DNA of 62,471 bases, taken from the NCBI GenBank assembly GCA_021783135.1, contig JAJXUE010000014.1, positions 1 to 62,471 of the forward strand, in the 5' to 3' direction. The number at the start of each line of letters is the position of its first letter. Positions within the stretch are counted from its first letter, which is position 1. Positions 34,962 through 44,526 of this stretch are shown in pieces. Position numbers and translations under genes: made by a program. The notes below the pieces were generated by a model. The model saw only the letters and a program-made list of their open reading frames with translations, was not told where the DNA came from and ran no database searches. The DNA is from Bacillota bacterium. Its GTDB lineage: Bacteria > Bacillota > Desulfitobacteriia > Desulfitobacteriales > JAJXUE01.

Positions 34962-37094
34962 TCACACCCACTGGAGGGAAACCTTGTCACCCGAAATAAT
35001 TGAACTGACAAACTTTGCAGGTTGATCGTTAATCTCCATAATTAGGCGCGATTTGCCGGGAGGCGGTGTCGCCTGAAAATCCAAATACTTAAACAAGTCC
35101 GTCAGAATTAATTGCGGTTTAGGGGTGGTATATTCCAACCTGTCCCCGTTTTGCAGGGGTTCATCACCGTATGCCACTTTATCATTCAACTTAACTGTTG
35201 GGCGTGAACCGGGGAGGGATCTAGGCTGCCCATTGAGACTGATATCAACAAAACTTGGCGTACTAGTGGGCAAGACATCTCTTACGCGCCAGCGTGGCGT
35301 GACCTCATCAAGCAGCTCCACGTTATCACCGGGATGGACGGGGTGATGTACGGTTGCGGGCTGCCCGTTAAGTAACAATATTCCTTCCGTATAAGCCAAC
35401 ACCTTGTTACGGGCGTTAAGCTTAATGTTCATCTCGTGTTCAGTGGGAGGATCAACTTGGAGATAATCCAGTAAATCAGCCAAGGTGCTGATAGGGCGAC
35501 AAACAATTTCTGCCCTGTCCTCGAGTGTAGTTGTAGGGGGAACTAATGACCCATTCAGAATAATACGTGAAGTCACGGTGAAAATAGTGCCGTTAAGGCT
35601 AACTTTAAATTGTTGTAGTTTGGGGACAACATCACGCACGGTAGCTCGAGCGGGAGCACCGTCGCGTGCAGGAGTGACTTCCAGGTGATCGCCAGGTTTT
35701 AAGAGAGTTTCGAAATCCACAGCGTGCCCGTTACAACGAATCTCAGCAGAAATACCCATTTCGCCCTTGATAACGCAGAGCTGTCCATTGACTGACACTG
35801 CTAGTGCCATGCCTGGTTTGCCGTGCAGTTTACGTAAATTAACGCCGGCAGCCAATAATGCATCCGCAACTTTGGCCTGCTTCAGACTAAATAGGCGAAC
35901 CGGCAGGTCGTTTACTTCGACATGAAGCAGGCTTAATGCTTGCTCAGTTACGGAGGTCAGAGCTATACCTAAAGGAGTAATACCAGCTGGACCTTGTAAA
36001 CCGCTTAAATCGCCGACTAACCCGTCCACAAGTTCACGTCCTCGCACCGCAACCCTTTGTTCCGGCAAATTGAGCGCAATGGCAATTTGCTGTGGCAGTT
36101 GGGGCGTGAGACTGCCGCCGCCGATTAAAATAACGGCAGCAGGGGGCTTACTGTTAAGCTCAAGGATTTTAGTTGCGATTGCCGTGGCTAGAGTTTGTAC
36201 GGCGGGCAAAATACTTGCCAAAATCTGGGCTGACGCAACTTCATGTTGCATTCCTAATACGTCTTGGAACGCTACAGAAGGTTGCGCCATTAATGAGCGT
36301 TTGACTTGTTCGCTACAGTTGAAGTCGAGTAAATACTGCGAACACAGGAATTCTGTAATCTCATCACCGGCCATGGGAACCATGGCGTAGTTTTGAATTG
36401 CGCCGTTAGATACCAGGGCAATATCTGACGTTCCGGCCCCGATGTCAACGAGCACTAAATTAAGAGTGCGCATGCTGGCCGGGATTGCTACACTAATAGC
36501 AGCAATTGGTTCTAAAGTCAGCGAGCGCATATTTAAATTGCAAATTTTTAAAACGGAATAGAGCGAGTCAACTACGGAACGAGGGAGGAAGGTAGCAATT
36601 AACTGGACTTCAATCTGCGACCCGCGATGACTGACTAAACTAGTCAGTGCTGACCCATCCAATTTGTATTCCACCACACTATAGCCGACACACTGATAGA
36701 AGGTAGCGTCCGCTTCATCCTCACTCAAGGCCATTTGAGCTTGTTGTACAGCTGCAAGCTCTAATTCTAATACTTGCTGCCGGCTGATTTCTGCCAAGGA
36801 AAAGGTTTCCATGGCCACGTGACCACGCATAGTGCGCAAAGCTCTTCCCGCCGCAGCGACAGCCACTTCTTGTAAAGGGTGGCCAATAGCTGCCTCCAAC
36901 CGTTCCTTAATGCGGGCGACCACGGTGGAAACGGCTGCAATATCGTGAATTTGTCCATCTAACATGGCTCGCGTAGAGTGCTCTGCCATGGCGCTGGCGA
37001 CAACACGTAACTCACCCTCCTCGCGCACACCTACTACACCGACAACACTGCGGGTACCAATGTCCAAGGCAAAAATTTCAGTTGCGAGCGGCAT
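34962..37094 (-). CDS. FtsA-like actin-fold protein with long C-terminal repeat region
   Basis: 710 residues from ATG 37094, which has GGGGG at good spacing; the longer reading lacks one. Residues 1-390 are an FtsA/PilM-type actin fold: FALDIGTRSVVGVVG (phosphate 1), LVLVDIGAGTSDIALV (phosphate 2), AVILIGGGSLTP (adenosine). FtsA is about 420 residues. The remaining 320 contain at least three similar beta modules (VSVNGQ...GDHLEV; LNGQPATV...GDNVELL; LNDKVAY...GDRLEYTTP). The conserved membrane-binding C-terminal helix of FtsA was not seen. It stands alone, far from ftsZ, so it is unlikely to be the division FtsA. Confidence 0.7.
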   Translation of the reverse strand: MPLATEIFALDIGTRSVVGVVGVREEGELRVVASAMAEHSTRAMLDGQIHDIAAVSTVVARIKERLEAAIGHPLQEVAVAAAGRALRTMRGHVAMETFSLAEISRQQVLELELAAVQQAQMALSEDEADATFYQCVGYSVVEYKLDGSALTSLVSHRGSQIEVQLIATFLPRSVVDSLYSVLKICNLNMRSLTLEPIAAISVAIPASMRTLNLVLVDIGAGTSDIALVSNGAIQNYAMVPMAGDEITEFLCSQYLLDFNCSEQVKRSLMAQPSVAFQDVLGMQHEVASAQILASILPAVQTLATAIATKILELNSKPPAAVILIGGGSLTPQLPQQIAIALNLPEQRVAVRGRELVDGLVGDLSGLQGPAGITPLGIALTSVTEQALSLLHVEVNDLPVRLFSLKQAKVADALLAAGVNLRKLHGKPGMALAVSVNGQLCVIKGEMGISAEIRCNGHAVDFETLLKPGDHLEVTPARDGAPARATVRDVVPKLQQFKVSLNGTIFTVTSRIILNGSLVPPTTTLEDRAEIVCRPISTLADLLDYLQVDPPTEHEMNIKLNARNKVLAYTEGILLLNGQPATVHHPVHPGDNVELLDEVTPRWRVRDVLPTSTPSFVDISLNGQPRSLPGSRPTVKLNDKVAYGDEPLQNGDRLEYTTPKPQLILTDLFKYLDFQATPPPGKSRLIMEINDQPAKFVSSIISGDKVSLQWV

Positions 37095-37131
37095 CAAGCA
37101 AACCCCCAAAATAAGCAAATTTAATATATTA

Positions 37132-37138
37132 TTCGACA
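37132..37138 (-). promoter_or_regulatory. TGTCGAA box upstream of the FtsA-like gene
   Basis: TGTCGAA on the minus strand 38 nt before the start codon, followed by TAATATATTAAA. AAGGTATAT lies 14 bases before GAAT, giving a loose sigma-H-like promoter. Confidence 0.35.
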
Positions 37139-37180
37139 TTGGCTAAAAATATACCTTTTGTACCAGGATATTCTTGGCAC

Positions 37181-37216
37181 AAAAATACACAGGTTAGGAT
37201 AATACCTAACCTGTGT
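37181..37216 (-). terminator. Terminator for the Usp gene
   Basis: ACACAGGTTAGG and CCTAACCTGTGT form a perfect stem; reading the minus strand it is followed by ATTTTTG. Confidence 0.85.
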
Positions 37217-37234
37217 AAAGTTAATGCTTCTCGT

Positions 37235-37663
37235 TTACTTAACAATCAATACCGGACAAGCAGCGTGAGCGAGCACGCGCTGACTGACGCTGCCCAGCAT
37301 GGAACCGATAAGCGCGCCATGTCCGTGACTGCCCATAACAACCAAGTCGATATCTTCTTCGGTAATTTGGCGTAGAATCACGCTTGCGGGGTAACCAGAC
37401 TTTAACTTAGTAGTCAGCGGTACAGAGTCATGGGCCATACCAGTAAGAGTTGCTTCTAAGGCAAGTTGACCGATACGCTCCAACTCGCTGTGGGAAACTG
37501 AAATACCATAAGTGACGGTATAGCCAAGGTATGCCTCCGGCGTATGTGTCACGTGCAACAACACCAGTTTAGCATTAAATTTTTGCGCTAATGCTATGGC
37601 GGTCTCCAAGCCGCGGCGGGAGTATTCCGAAGCATCTGTTGGTACTAAAATCTTTTCAAACAT
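37235..37663 (-). CDS. Universal stress protein (first copy)
   Basis: 142 residues of UspA fold: ILVPTDASEYSRRGLETAI at the start and the nucleotide motif G-x2-G-x9-GS in GSHGHGALIGSMLGSVSQRV. It ends VLIVK as usual. ATP-binding type. GGAAGGGG precedes the ATG. Similar to the second copy at 60.4 kb, so the two are paralogues; both have a Y-Y/W-G insertion after the HVTH/HVAH strand. Confidence 0.93.
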   Translation of the reverse strand: MFEKILVPTDASEYSRRGLETAIALAQKFNAKLVLLHVTHTPEAYLGYTVTYGISVSHSELERIGQLALEATLTGMAHDSVPLTTKLKSGYPASVILRQITEEDIDLVVMGSHGHGALIGSMLGSVSQRVLAHAACPVLIVK

Positions 37664-37702
37664 GCATAATCCCCTTCCAATATTGTCGTTGAGTTAATCT
37701 AG

Positions 37703-38728
37703 CTAATTAGCAAAATTTGTTTGTGCAGCTGGTTCGAGGCGGAGGCAAGCAGTTGTGGCACGTATCATTTGCTCCACCCAATTGCCTAATTCCAATACGG
37801 CAACACGATTGACGCCCGAATATGCGCCGTCTTGGTCATTGCCAACTTTTGCCTTGATTGTTTCCAGTATTACTGCAGTGGCATCATACGCACTGGGAGC
37901 AACATTATTATCGGGCTGTGTGATTAATGAAATCAGGAAATAGGTACGGTTTAGGAGTTCAACTAAGTCGGCCTCTAACGCAGGAGATAAAGGATAAAGC
38001 CAAGTTTGACGCAAGGTGTTGATTTGGTTTATCGCAAAGGCCATTTGTTCCAGACGACAAAGCGGTCCAATATATGTTTGACGAAAATGTTCGTCAACTT
38101 TGCCCCAAAAATGTTCCTTTTGCTTAAGTTGAACCAGTTTGTTAGCAGTAGCGAGACTTGAGTTTAATTCGTCCAGAGCTTCAGAGTTCACTCTTAATTT
38201 GGCATCCAGTAGGGAGCGAACGGTCAAACGAAAGGTTGTGATAACCTGCTGACGAGCATGTTGAAAACTCGAGGCCACTGCATTTTTATAGCGAGGCGGA
38301 AAAAACAGCTGATTCACCGCAAAGGCAACAGTTATGCCTAGCAATGTGTCAATAATCCGACTCGAGGCATAGTTGAGCGGGGGGCCGGTAATGTTGATGG
38401 TGATGGCGATGAAAACTATGCTGGCAATGTTTATCGCATCTGTCCAACGCATAGCTTTTAAGATTGCCAAGGTAACAATTAAGCCCAATCCTGTCCACCA
38501 AGGGTTGTGCACAGCAACTAAGGCAAAAACATAGCCGGTAATTGCGCCAACAAGCGTGCCCTGCATACGAATTATTCCCTGACGCCAAGAGTCGGCTAAA
38601 GTCGCTTGCAAAGCAATTACCGCTGCTATGGCGCTGTAAAAGGGGTATTTAAAATTTAGTAATTGTGCGATCCAAACGCAAAGGGCTACAGCCAAACCAG
38701 TCTTGATAATGCGCCATCCGAATTTCAC
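37703..38728 (-). CDS. Aromatic acid exporter (ArAE/FUSC-like) family membrane protein
   Basis: 341 residues. Residues 1-145 contain about five hydrophobic helices with family motifs (LNFKYPFYSAIAAVIALQAT, RMQGTLVGAITGYVFALV, ASSRIIDTLLGITVAFAVN). The rest is a soluble helical domain. DUF939/ArAE_1-type proteins of Bacillota have this layout and are predicted efflux or membrane-stress proteins. Its start is 13 nt from the ribH stop, so it may be the last gene of the rib transcript. Substrate unknown; flavin export would be a context-based guess only. Confidence 0.75.
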   Translation of the reverse strand: MKFGWRIIKTGLAVALCVWIAQLLNFKYPFYSAIAAVIALQATLADSWRQGIIRMQGTLVGAITGYVFALVAVHNPWWTGLGLIVTLAILKAMRWTDAINIASIVFIAITINITGPPLNYASSRIIDTLLGITVAFAVNQLFFPPRYKNAVASSFQHARQQVITTFRLTVRSLLDAKLRVNSEALDELNSSLATANKLVQLKQKEHFWGKVDEHFRQTYIGPLCRLEQMAFAINQINTLRQTWLYPLSPALEADLVELLNRTYFLISLITQPDNNVAPSAYDATAVILETIKAKVGNDQDGAYSGVNRVAVLELGNWVEQMIRATTACLRLEPAAQTNFAN

Positions 38729-38741
38729 TGCATTCTACCGC

Positions 38742-39206
38742 TTATAGGGAACTGAGCAAGTTTGCAGTTTCGATAGCAGTAACAGCTGCATCCCAACCTT
38801 TGTTCCCCGCTTTAGTTCCAGCTCTTTCAATGGCCTGTTCAATCGAATCAGTGGTGAGTACGCCGAACACAATGGGAATACCGGTTTGCAGGCTAAGCGT
38901 GGCGACCCCTTTGGTTACTTCAGCACTTACGTAATCGAAATGCGGCGTAGCTCCCCTAATAACTGCACCTAAGCAGATTACGGTATCATATTTTTTGCTT
39001 AAGGCTACTTTTTGGGCCGCTAGCGGAATTTCAAACGCTCCCGGCACCCAGACAATTGCAATGTCTTGATCTGAGACACCGTGCCGCGTGAGGGAATCTA
39101 AAGCGCCACTTAACAGTTTACTCGTGATAAACTCGTTAAAACGGGCTACAACAATAGCTACTTTTAAATTTTTGGCAATTAAGTTTCCTTCATATACATG
39201 GGGCAT
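38742..39206 (-). CDS. ribH: 6,7-dimethyl-8-ribityllumazine synthase
   Basis: 154 residues from ATG 39206, the family's usual length. Motifs: [46 protein letters not shown] and [19 protein letters not shown]. It condenses the pyrimidine with the dihydroxybutanone phosphate in riboflavin synthesis, as an icosahedral shell or pentamer. Fourth gene of ribD-ribE-ribBA-ribH. Confidence 0.95.
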   Translation of the reverse strand: MPHVYEGNLIAKNLKVAIVVARFNEFITSKLLSGALDSLTRHGVSDQDIAIVWVPGAFEIPLAAQKVALSKKYDTVICLGAVIRGATPHFDYVSAEVTKGVATLSLQTGIPIVFGVLTTDSIEQAIERAGTKAGNKGWDAAVTAIETANLLSSL

Positions 39207-39227
39207 TGCTATCACAACTCCTTAATA

Positions 39228-40424
39228 TTAGCGTCCGGTCAAATAGTGACCCATCTTCTCGCGCTTAGTTTGTAAGTAATAAGCATTTTCTTGGCGAGGT
39301 TGCATTTCGATCGGAACCCTTTCCACAATTTCAATGCCATGACCCGATAGACCTACTACTTTTTTGGGGTTGTTGGTCATCAGGCGGATTTGTTTCAAAC
39401 CTAAGTCAGCCAATATCTGTGCGCCTGCACCATAATCACGTAAATCAGGCGCAAAACCCAAGGCCAAGTTTGCTTCAACGGTATCCTTGCCTTCATCTTG
39501 CAGCTTGTACGCCTTAAGCTTATTGAGCAAGCCGATACCGCGACCTTCTTGACGCATGTACAAAAGGACACCGCGACCTTCGCGTTCAATCTGAGCCATA
39601 GCTTGATTTAGCTGTTCACCACAATCGCAACGGTGTGAGTGGAATAAATCACCTGTGAGGCACTCAGAATGTACTCGCACCAGCATCGGTTCGTCGGAAA
39701 TATCACCCTTTAACAGGACTAAATGTTCCTTGCCATCGAGGACGGTTTTGTAGCCTATGGCCTTAAAATTGCCAAAATCAGTAGGCAGGTTAATCATATC
39801 AACGGACTCAACTAACTTTTCTGTTTGACGTCGATAGTGGATGAGGTCGGCAATTGTTAAGATTTTTAGATTATACTCCATTGCCACCTGTTGTAGTTCG
39901 GGAATACGAGCCATGCTGCCATCGGGGTTCATTATTTCGCAAATAACTCCGGCGGGAGGAAGACCGGCTAGGCGTGCTAAATCCACCGCAGCCTCGGTGT
40001 GGCCCGCTCTGATTAAAACTCCGCCATCTTTGGCGCGCAACGGAAAAATATGCCCGGGACGTCGTAAATCTTCTGGTTTGGTTGCTGATGCGACCAGCGC
40101 GCGGACAGTATCAGCCCGTTCAAAGGCCGAAATTCCGGTTGTACTATTTTGGCTGTCGACAGATACCGTAAAAGCTGTGTGGTGGGGATCGGTACTGTTT
40201 GTTACCATTGGTTCTAATTTCAATTGTGCGACCCGTTCGCCGGTTAAGGGAACACAAATTAGGCCGCGACCGTTAGTCGCCATAAAATTGATTGATTCCG
40301 GTGTGACCATTGAGGCAGCCATGAGTAGATCGCCTTCGTTTTCGCGGTCTTGATCGTCAACCACAATAATCATCTTACCTTGACTAATTTCCGCAAGGGC
40401 TTCTTCGACTGTGCAAAAAGACAT
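39228..40424 (-). CDS. ribBA: Bifunctional DHBP synthase / GTP cyclohydrolase II
   Basis: 398 residues. The N-terminal RibB half shows [15 protein letters not shown] and [16 protein letters not shown]; the C-terminal RibA half shows the zinc-binding [18 protein letters not shown] and [12 protein letters not shown]. It makes both precursors of riboflavin, from ribulose 5-phosphate and GTP. Fusion is standard in Bacillota. Confidence 0.97.
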   Translation of the reverse strand: MSFCTVEEALAEISQGKMIIVVDDQDRENEGDLLMAASMVTPESINFMATNGRGLICVPLTGERVAQLKLEPMVTNSTDPHHTAFTVSVDSQNSTTGISAFERADTVRALVASATKPEDLRRPGHIFPLRAKDGGVLIRAGHTEAAVDLARLAGLPPAGVICEIMNPDGSMARIPELQQVAMEYNLKILTIADLIHYRRQTEKLVESVDMINLPTDFGNFKAIGYKTVLDGKEHLVLLKGDISDEPMLVRVHSECLTGDLFHSHRCDCGEQLNQAMAQIEREGRGVLLYMRQEGRGIGLLNKLKAYKLQDEGKDTVEANLALGFAPDLRDYGAGAQILADLGLKQIRLMTNNPKKVVGLSGHGIEIVERVPIEMQPRQENAYYLQTKREKMGHYLTGR

Positions 40425-40458
40425 TTTAGTTCACCTGCCGCTTCTTGTATTTATGCTC

Positions 40459-41109
40459 TTAAGCAAAGCCATGCTTGCTAAGAAAGTTTAAATCAATATT
40501 GGAATTGGGTCTATTGGTGTGAGTGTGATCCAGCAGATGGAGCACATATTTGCCTATCAGGTCATTTTCTAGATTTACTAACTCACCCTGGCCCTTGAAA
40601 CCTAGGGTAGTTGCCTGAAAAGTGTGCGGAATAAGTGCAACGGTAAAGGAGTGTTCAGTAACATCGACCACAGTCAAGCTGATCCCATCAATAGCAATTG
40701 ACCCTTTGGGGATGATAAGTTTAAGTATAGAAAGGGAAGTAATAATCTCAATTGATTCGGCAATACCACTCTTGATGCTGCGCTTGATGTGTCCAGTCCC
40801 GTCAATGTGACCAGATACAAGGTGCCCCCCCAAACGGGTTGTCAATTGCAAAGCCCGTTCCAAATTAACCTTACTGCCGCTAGTCAGGTCGCCTAGGGTT
40901 GACTTGGCTAAGGTTTCGCCCATAACATCCGCGGTAAAAGCGGTGGCAGTATGATTAACCACTGTTAGACATACGCCATTAACTGCAATACTGTCACCTA
41001 CGGCAAGATCAGAAAGGATTTTGGTAGCCTTAATAGTAAGTAAGGCTGAATTAGCTTGCAGTTTGATGGTTTTTACTTCACCCAACTCTTCAACAATGCC
41101 GGTAAACAT
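40459..41109 (-). CDS. ribE: Riboflavin synthase alpha subunit
   Basis: 216 residues of two homologous lumazine-binding barrels: MFTGIVEELG at the start, DSIAVNGVCLTVV in the first and GSIAIDGISLTVV in the second, each followed by an FT(A/V)-type strand. GGHLVSGHIDGTGHI is also typical. It dismutates two lumazines to riboflavin. AGGAGG precedes the ATG. Confidence 0.96.
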   Translation of the reverse strand: MFTGIVEELGEVKTIKLQANSALLTIKATKILSDLAVGDSIAVNGVCLTVVNHTATAFTADVMGETLAKSTLGDLTSGSKVNLERALQLTTRLGGHLVSGHIDGTGHIKRSIKSGIAESIEIITSLSILKLIIPKGSIAIDGISLTVVDVTEHSFTVALIPHTFQATTLGFKGQGELVNLENDLIGKYVLHLLDHTHTNRPNSNIDLNFLSKHGFA

Positions 41110-41145
41110 AATTACCTCCTAATGCATAGTCACCTCTAGCTTGTG

Positions 41146-42228
41146 TTAAGCGTGGACCGGATATCCAGTCAAAATTAAATCACTTCCGTGGTGCTGAACA
41201 TCGAGTTCATGAAGTTGCAGTGCATCCTTAAGTACGGCTATTCCATTACCGCCAATGGGACCGGGTGCGGCGTCTCCACCGATTATTTTGGGTGCGATAC
41301 AAAAATGCACCTTATCGATTAGAGCTTGTGTGAATAATGCTGCTGCCAGGGTAGAACCGCCCTCGCACAAGATGCTGGTAATCTCAATTTGACCTAAGTC
41401 ACGGAAAAATTGCGGTAAAGGAACTTGTGCTGACTCATAACGCATGATCTGTACGCCTAAAGCCTGTAAGGCGGCAATTTTGGCTTGAGGTGCCAAATGA
41501 GTGGTGGCAATAATTACCGGTGTAGTTTGAGCACCTGAGAGAAGCTTAGCTGAGAGTGGGATGCGGAGCCGGGAATCGACCACCAAACGGATAGGGTTTC
41601 TTCCATTAGGAATACGAGCCGTTAATTCAGGGTTATCAGCTAATACTGTACCGCTTCCGACCAAGATGGCATCATAGCAGTCGCGCAAGCGATGTACCCA
41701 TTGGCGTGTTTCTGAACCAGTAATCCAGCGTGACTCACCACCGGCTGTGGCTATTTTCCCGTCAAGGCTCATAGCAGTTTTGAAGGTTACAAACGGCAGC
41801 TTAGTGGCAATGTATTTAAGGAAAACTTCATTAAGTCGGGCTGCTTCAGGAGCTTGGTCGCCTACTTCAACAACAATACCTGCGCGTTGTAACTGAGCGA
41901 TGCCCTCACCTGCCACAAGTGGATTAGGATCACGCATGGCAATCACTACTTTGTTAACTTCGGCCTTGATCAAAGCGTCCGAGCAAGGGGGAGTGCGGCC
42001 ATGATGAGAACATGGCTCAAGCGTAACATAAACTGTTGCCCCGCGCGCTGCCTTACCGGCCTCGGCTAAAGCATGAATTTCCGCATGTGGGGTACCCGCT
42101 TTTTGGTGGTAACCACGTCCAATAATTTTATCATCACGCACTACGACAGCTCCAACGAGGGGATTAGGACTCGTTCTGCCTATCGCTAATGCGGCCAAAC
42201 GTAGCGCTTCAGCCATATATACACTCAT
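41146..42228 (-). CDS. ribD: Bifunctional riboflavin deaminase/reductase
   Basis: 360 residues from ATG 42228, six bases after GGAGG. The N-terminal deaminase has GTPHAEIHAL and the zinc ligands PCSHHGRTPPCSDAL; the C-terminal reductase has KTAMSLDGKIATAGGESRWITG and ILCEGGSTLAAALF. Catalyses the second and third steps from GTP. First gene after the FMN riboswitch. Confidence 0.96.
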   Translation of the reverse strand: MSVYMAEALRLAALAIGRTSPNPLVGAVVVRDDKIIGRGYHQKAGTPHAEIHALAEAGKAARGATVYVTLEPCSHHGRTPPCSDALIKAEVNKVVIAMRDPNPLVAGEGIAQLQRAGIVVEVGDQAPEAARLNEVFLKYIATKLPFVTFKTAMSLDGKIATAGGESRWITGSETRQWVHRLRDCYDAILVGSGTVLADNPELTARIPNGRNPIRLVVDSRLRIPLSAKLLSGAQTTPVIIATTHLAPQAKIAALQALGVQIMRYESAQVPLPQFFRDLGQIEITSILCEGGSTLAAALFTQALIDKVHFCIAPKIIGGDAAPGPIGGNGIAVLKDALQLHELDVQHHGSDLILTGYPVHA

Positions 42229-42241
42229 GTAGTACCTCCAC

Positions 42242-42272
42242 ACAAAAAAACCCCGAAATATTTATCCGGGGG
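42242..42272 (-). terminator. Riboswitch-controlled terminator before ribD
   Basis: On the minus strand CCCCCGG and TCGGGG form a hairpin followed by seven T, placed between the FMN aptamer and ribD: the expression platform. Confidence 0.85.
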
Positions 42273-42299
42273 TAAATGCAAAGCACGGCACAGACAGTA

Positions 42300-42422
42300 A
42301 AGCACCATGCGCACACTCCTCTTATCATCCAGACTCTGACTGTCGGTTCCGGAATTACACCGGATCAGCGTATTCGCTCGCGGACTTTACCGCCGGTACG
42401 GAATTTCACCGCTCCCCAGAGG
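42300..42422 (-). ncRNA. FMN riboswitch (RFN element)
   Basis: Reading the minus strand, the conserved blocks occur in order: GGGGAGCGGTGAAATTCCGT, ACCGGCGGTAAAGTCCGCGA, CTGATCCGGTG-AATTCCGG, ACCGACAGTC and AGTCTGGATG. FMN binding would favour the downstream terminator and shut off ribDE(BA)H. Confidence 0.96.
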
Positions 42423-42495
42423 AATAATATTAAACTCAGAATTAATTCTACTGGAAAACTATTGACTTGACAAGAACTAAGGAAAATATAATTGT

Positions 42496-43314
42496 TTAAG
42501 GCCATAGCTTGATTTCGGGTTGTACGTCTAACAGACCCAGTTCTGTGCAGAATCGAAAGTAAGTTGTTAAGCCGTGCAAATATTCCAGCTCCAGACCATT
42601 ATGTACTTGAGAGAAATACTGGGACCAAAAACGGTGGTCTTCCCCTAAGGTTTGCATGCAATAATTAATAATGGTTTCGGTATGCAGAAGGCCCTGCTGC
42701 TTTGAGGCTAAGAGTAAGTCATGCACATAAGCTACTTCATCCGAACAGGTTTGAATTACCTCATCAGCGACCGCCCACACTGAAAAAACCATGGGCAGGC
42801 TGGTATGTTTATACCACTCGCTGCCTAAGTCGAATACTTGGCAACTGGTGTTTTTTGCCAGACCCATTAAGGCTTCATCTGCTATCAGCAGAGCAGCGTC
42901 AGCTGCTTCCAGCATTGGTTCAAGGTCAGGGGCCATGGTAATATAGTTTGGCCTAACTCGATAAAACTTCGCTAGGATAACTTTTAATAAATTAACTGAT
43001 GTGGCTGAAGTATTTGTTAGCGCTATTGTTTTGCCGTCTAAGGCAGTAAGTGGGAATTTACTGTAGAGCAGAATAGATCCTATACTTCCGTTGGCTGAAA
43101 CAGAAAGATCAGTCAAAATCGTATATTTCTGCCAGTGTTGACCGTACGAAAATGCACTAATAGGGGCCATATCGATCTCCCGCAAGTCTAGCAGACGGTT
43201 GTGACCGGCAGGCACATCGCGGACAAATTGGAGTCGAGGATTGGAACGATCCAGGAAGTGAAATATTGGCAGCATGTTGGCGGCAGGATTATAGCCGATA
43301 TTAATTTTTGTCAT
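42496..43314 (-). CDS. mqnA: Chorismate dehydratase MqnA (futalosine menaquinone pathway)
   Basis: 272 residues from ATG 43314 with GGAGG upstream; the longer reading lacks a Shine-Dalgarno. A periplasmic-binding-protein fold without signal peptide: INIGYNPAANMLPIF, REIDMAPISAFSYG, SIGSILLYSKFPL, TSATSVNLLKVIL, and ADAALLIADEAL. MqnA converts chorismate to 3-enolpyruvyl-benzoate. Only this pathway gene is in the window. Family relatives of uncertain function exist, so mqnA is likely rather than certain. Confidence 0.78.
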   Translation of the reverse strand: MTKINIGYNPAANMLPIFHFLDRSNPRLQFVRDVPAGHNRLLDLREIDMAPISAFSYGQHWQKYTILTDLSVSANGSIGSILLYSKFPLTALDGKTIALTNTSATSVNLLKVILAKFYRVRPNYITMAPDLEPMLEAADAALLIADEALMGLAKNTSCQVFDLGSEWYKHTSLPMVFSVWAVADEVIQTCSDEVAYVHDLLLASKQQGLLHTETIINYCMQTLGEDHRFWSQYFSQVHNGLELEYLHGLTTYFRFCTELGLLDVQPEIKLWP

Positions 43315-43422
43315 AGTACCTCCGGTGTGAATAGATGGAATGCAATAATATTTCGTCACACGTAACATTATTCCTGCCAATCCAGCAAATTACGGAGTAA
43401 TTTGTGTAAATAAAATTGCGAA

Positions 43423-43986
43423 TTATTCTGCTTGGGCAGGATAGCTGTTTTCTAAATGCACGGCACTTATCAAAAAAGTGGTGGTTGCTAAGGCCAGTAT
43501 ACTTTGGCGCAGACTATCTACTAACTCCCAAGGGAGTTCAGCCAAACCGGAAATTTGGGCAATTAATGCCTCTAACCTCTCTTGCGCGAAGTCGCGCAAA
43601 ATCAGTGGTACGAGTTCAAAACGTTCCATTATTGTTACTTGGAGTTCAGGTTTTTCAATAACCTTGAGAACTTCGTCTGTCTGTACGCTTTTGTGTCCCG
43701 TTGATACAAGCCTACCGGTAGACGCTAAAATACAACTAAGATAAATATCGACACCAAACCCGACCGAGTCTGTAACTGCTTCTTCAATATCAGCTATATC
43801 TTCATCACCAAGTTCAGCTACATTATCGATCAATTGCTCCTGTAAACTGTTCCAGGTGAATTCCGATAGGTCTTGCAAGGCTGGATCCAAAAGGTTGTAG
43901 GCTTCTTCGCGGCAAGCGAGAATATCAAGGCGGGGCTTATCCTCCCAAACCATGTCTAGCGCCTGTATAATTTCACTATAATTCAT
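43423..43986 (-). CDS. Acidic helical protein of unknown function
   Basis: 187 residues from ATG 43986, six bases after GAGGTG. Strongly acidic in the first half (AELGDEDIADIEEAVTDSVG) and helical throughout, with two Cys (LACREEAY, YLSCILAST). No signal peptide. Not recognised. Upstream of mqnA in the same direction with about 110 nt between, so they may share a transcript. Confidence 0.55.
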   Translation of the reverse strand: MNYSEIIQALDMVWEDKPRLDILACREEAYNLLDPALQDLSEFTWNSLQEQLIDNVAELGDEDIADIEEAVTDSVGFGVDIYLSCILASTGRLVSTGHKSVQTDEVLKVIEKPELQVTIMERFELVPLILRDFAQERLEALIAQISGLAELPWELVDSLRQSILALATTTFLISAVHLENSYPAQAE

Positions 43987-44183
43987 AGCATGCACCTCGT
44001 TATAACATTAACTAAAAATTTGTGAGTAAACGGAATTTTTGAGTGGCGAAAAAGGGAAAATTGCAGAGTTATATAAATCTCTTATTATTATACGTAACCT
44101 GAGTAGTAATTACCAGTAAGCAGGACTGTTTAAAAACTATGCCCAGTGGTCCAAGCCGCGACACCTTCCCGGGGTATTGGGGC

Positions 44184-44212
44184 TTGACGACACAAGTTGA
44201 TAACTTTAAAAT
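44184..44212 (+). promoter_or_regulatory. Promoter of the fmdB-type gene
   Basis: TTGACG (44184-44189), 17-base spacer, TAAAAT (44207-44212), 28 nt before the start codon. TTCCCGGGGTAT lies just upstream of the -35 and faintly resembles the CstR-type half-sites. Confidence 0.55.
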
Positions 44213-44240
44213 ATAATGCATGAAAGGGGGAGATTAACTC

Positions 44241-44444
44241 ATGCCTACGTATGACTATCGGTGTGACACGTGCGGTAAGACTTTTGATAAATTTGTACCA
44301 CTAGTGGAGCGAGATGCTGTTGAGTGCCCTGTTTGCGGCACAAAACCGGTAAAAAGACTTTTTACCGGCGGTAGTTTCATGAAGGGCAGTTCGGCATCAA
44401 GTTGTGCAAAATCTGCCGGATGCGGCAGTGCGGGCTTTTCCTGA
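44241..44444 (+). CDS. FmdB-family zinc-ribbon protein
   Basis: 67 residues: MPTYDYRCDTCGKTFDKF and VECPVCGTKPVKRLFTGG, the CxxC pairs of the FmdB regulatory-protein family, then a Ser/Cys-rich tail (SSCAKSAGCGSAG). Probably binds zinc; family function is uncertain despite the regulatory name. AAAGGGGG precedes the ATG. Confidence 0.88.
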   Translation: MPTYDYRCDTCGKTFDKFVPLVERDAVECPVCGTKPVKRLFTGGSFMKGSSASSCAKSAGCGSAGFS

Positions 44445-44526
44445 GCAGGGTAAAAAAGAGGACCGGTCGGTCCGCCTAAGCTACACTGTCTTGCGTTACC
44501 AAGAATATAGTTTGCAAAACTACAAA

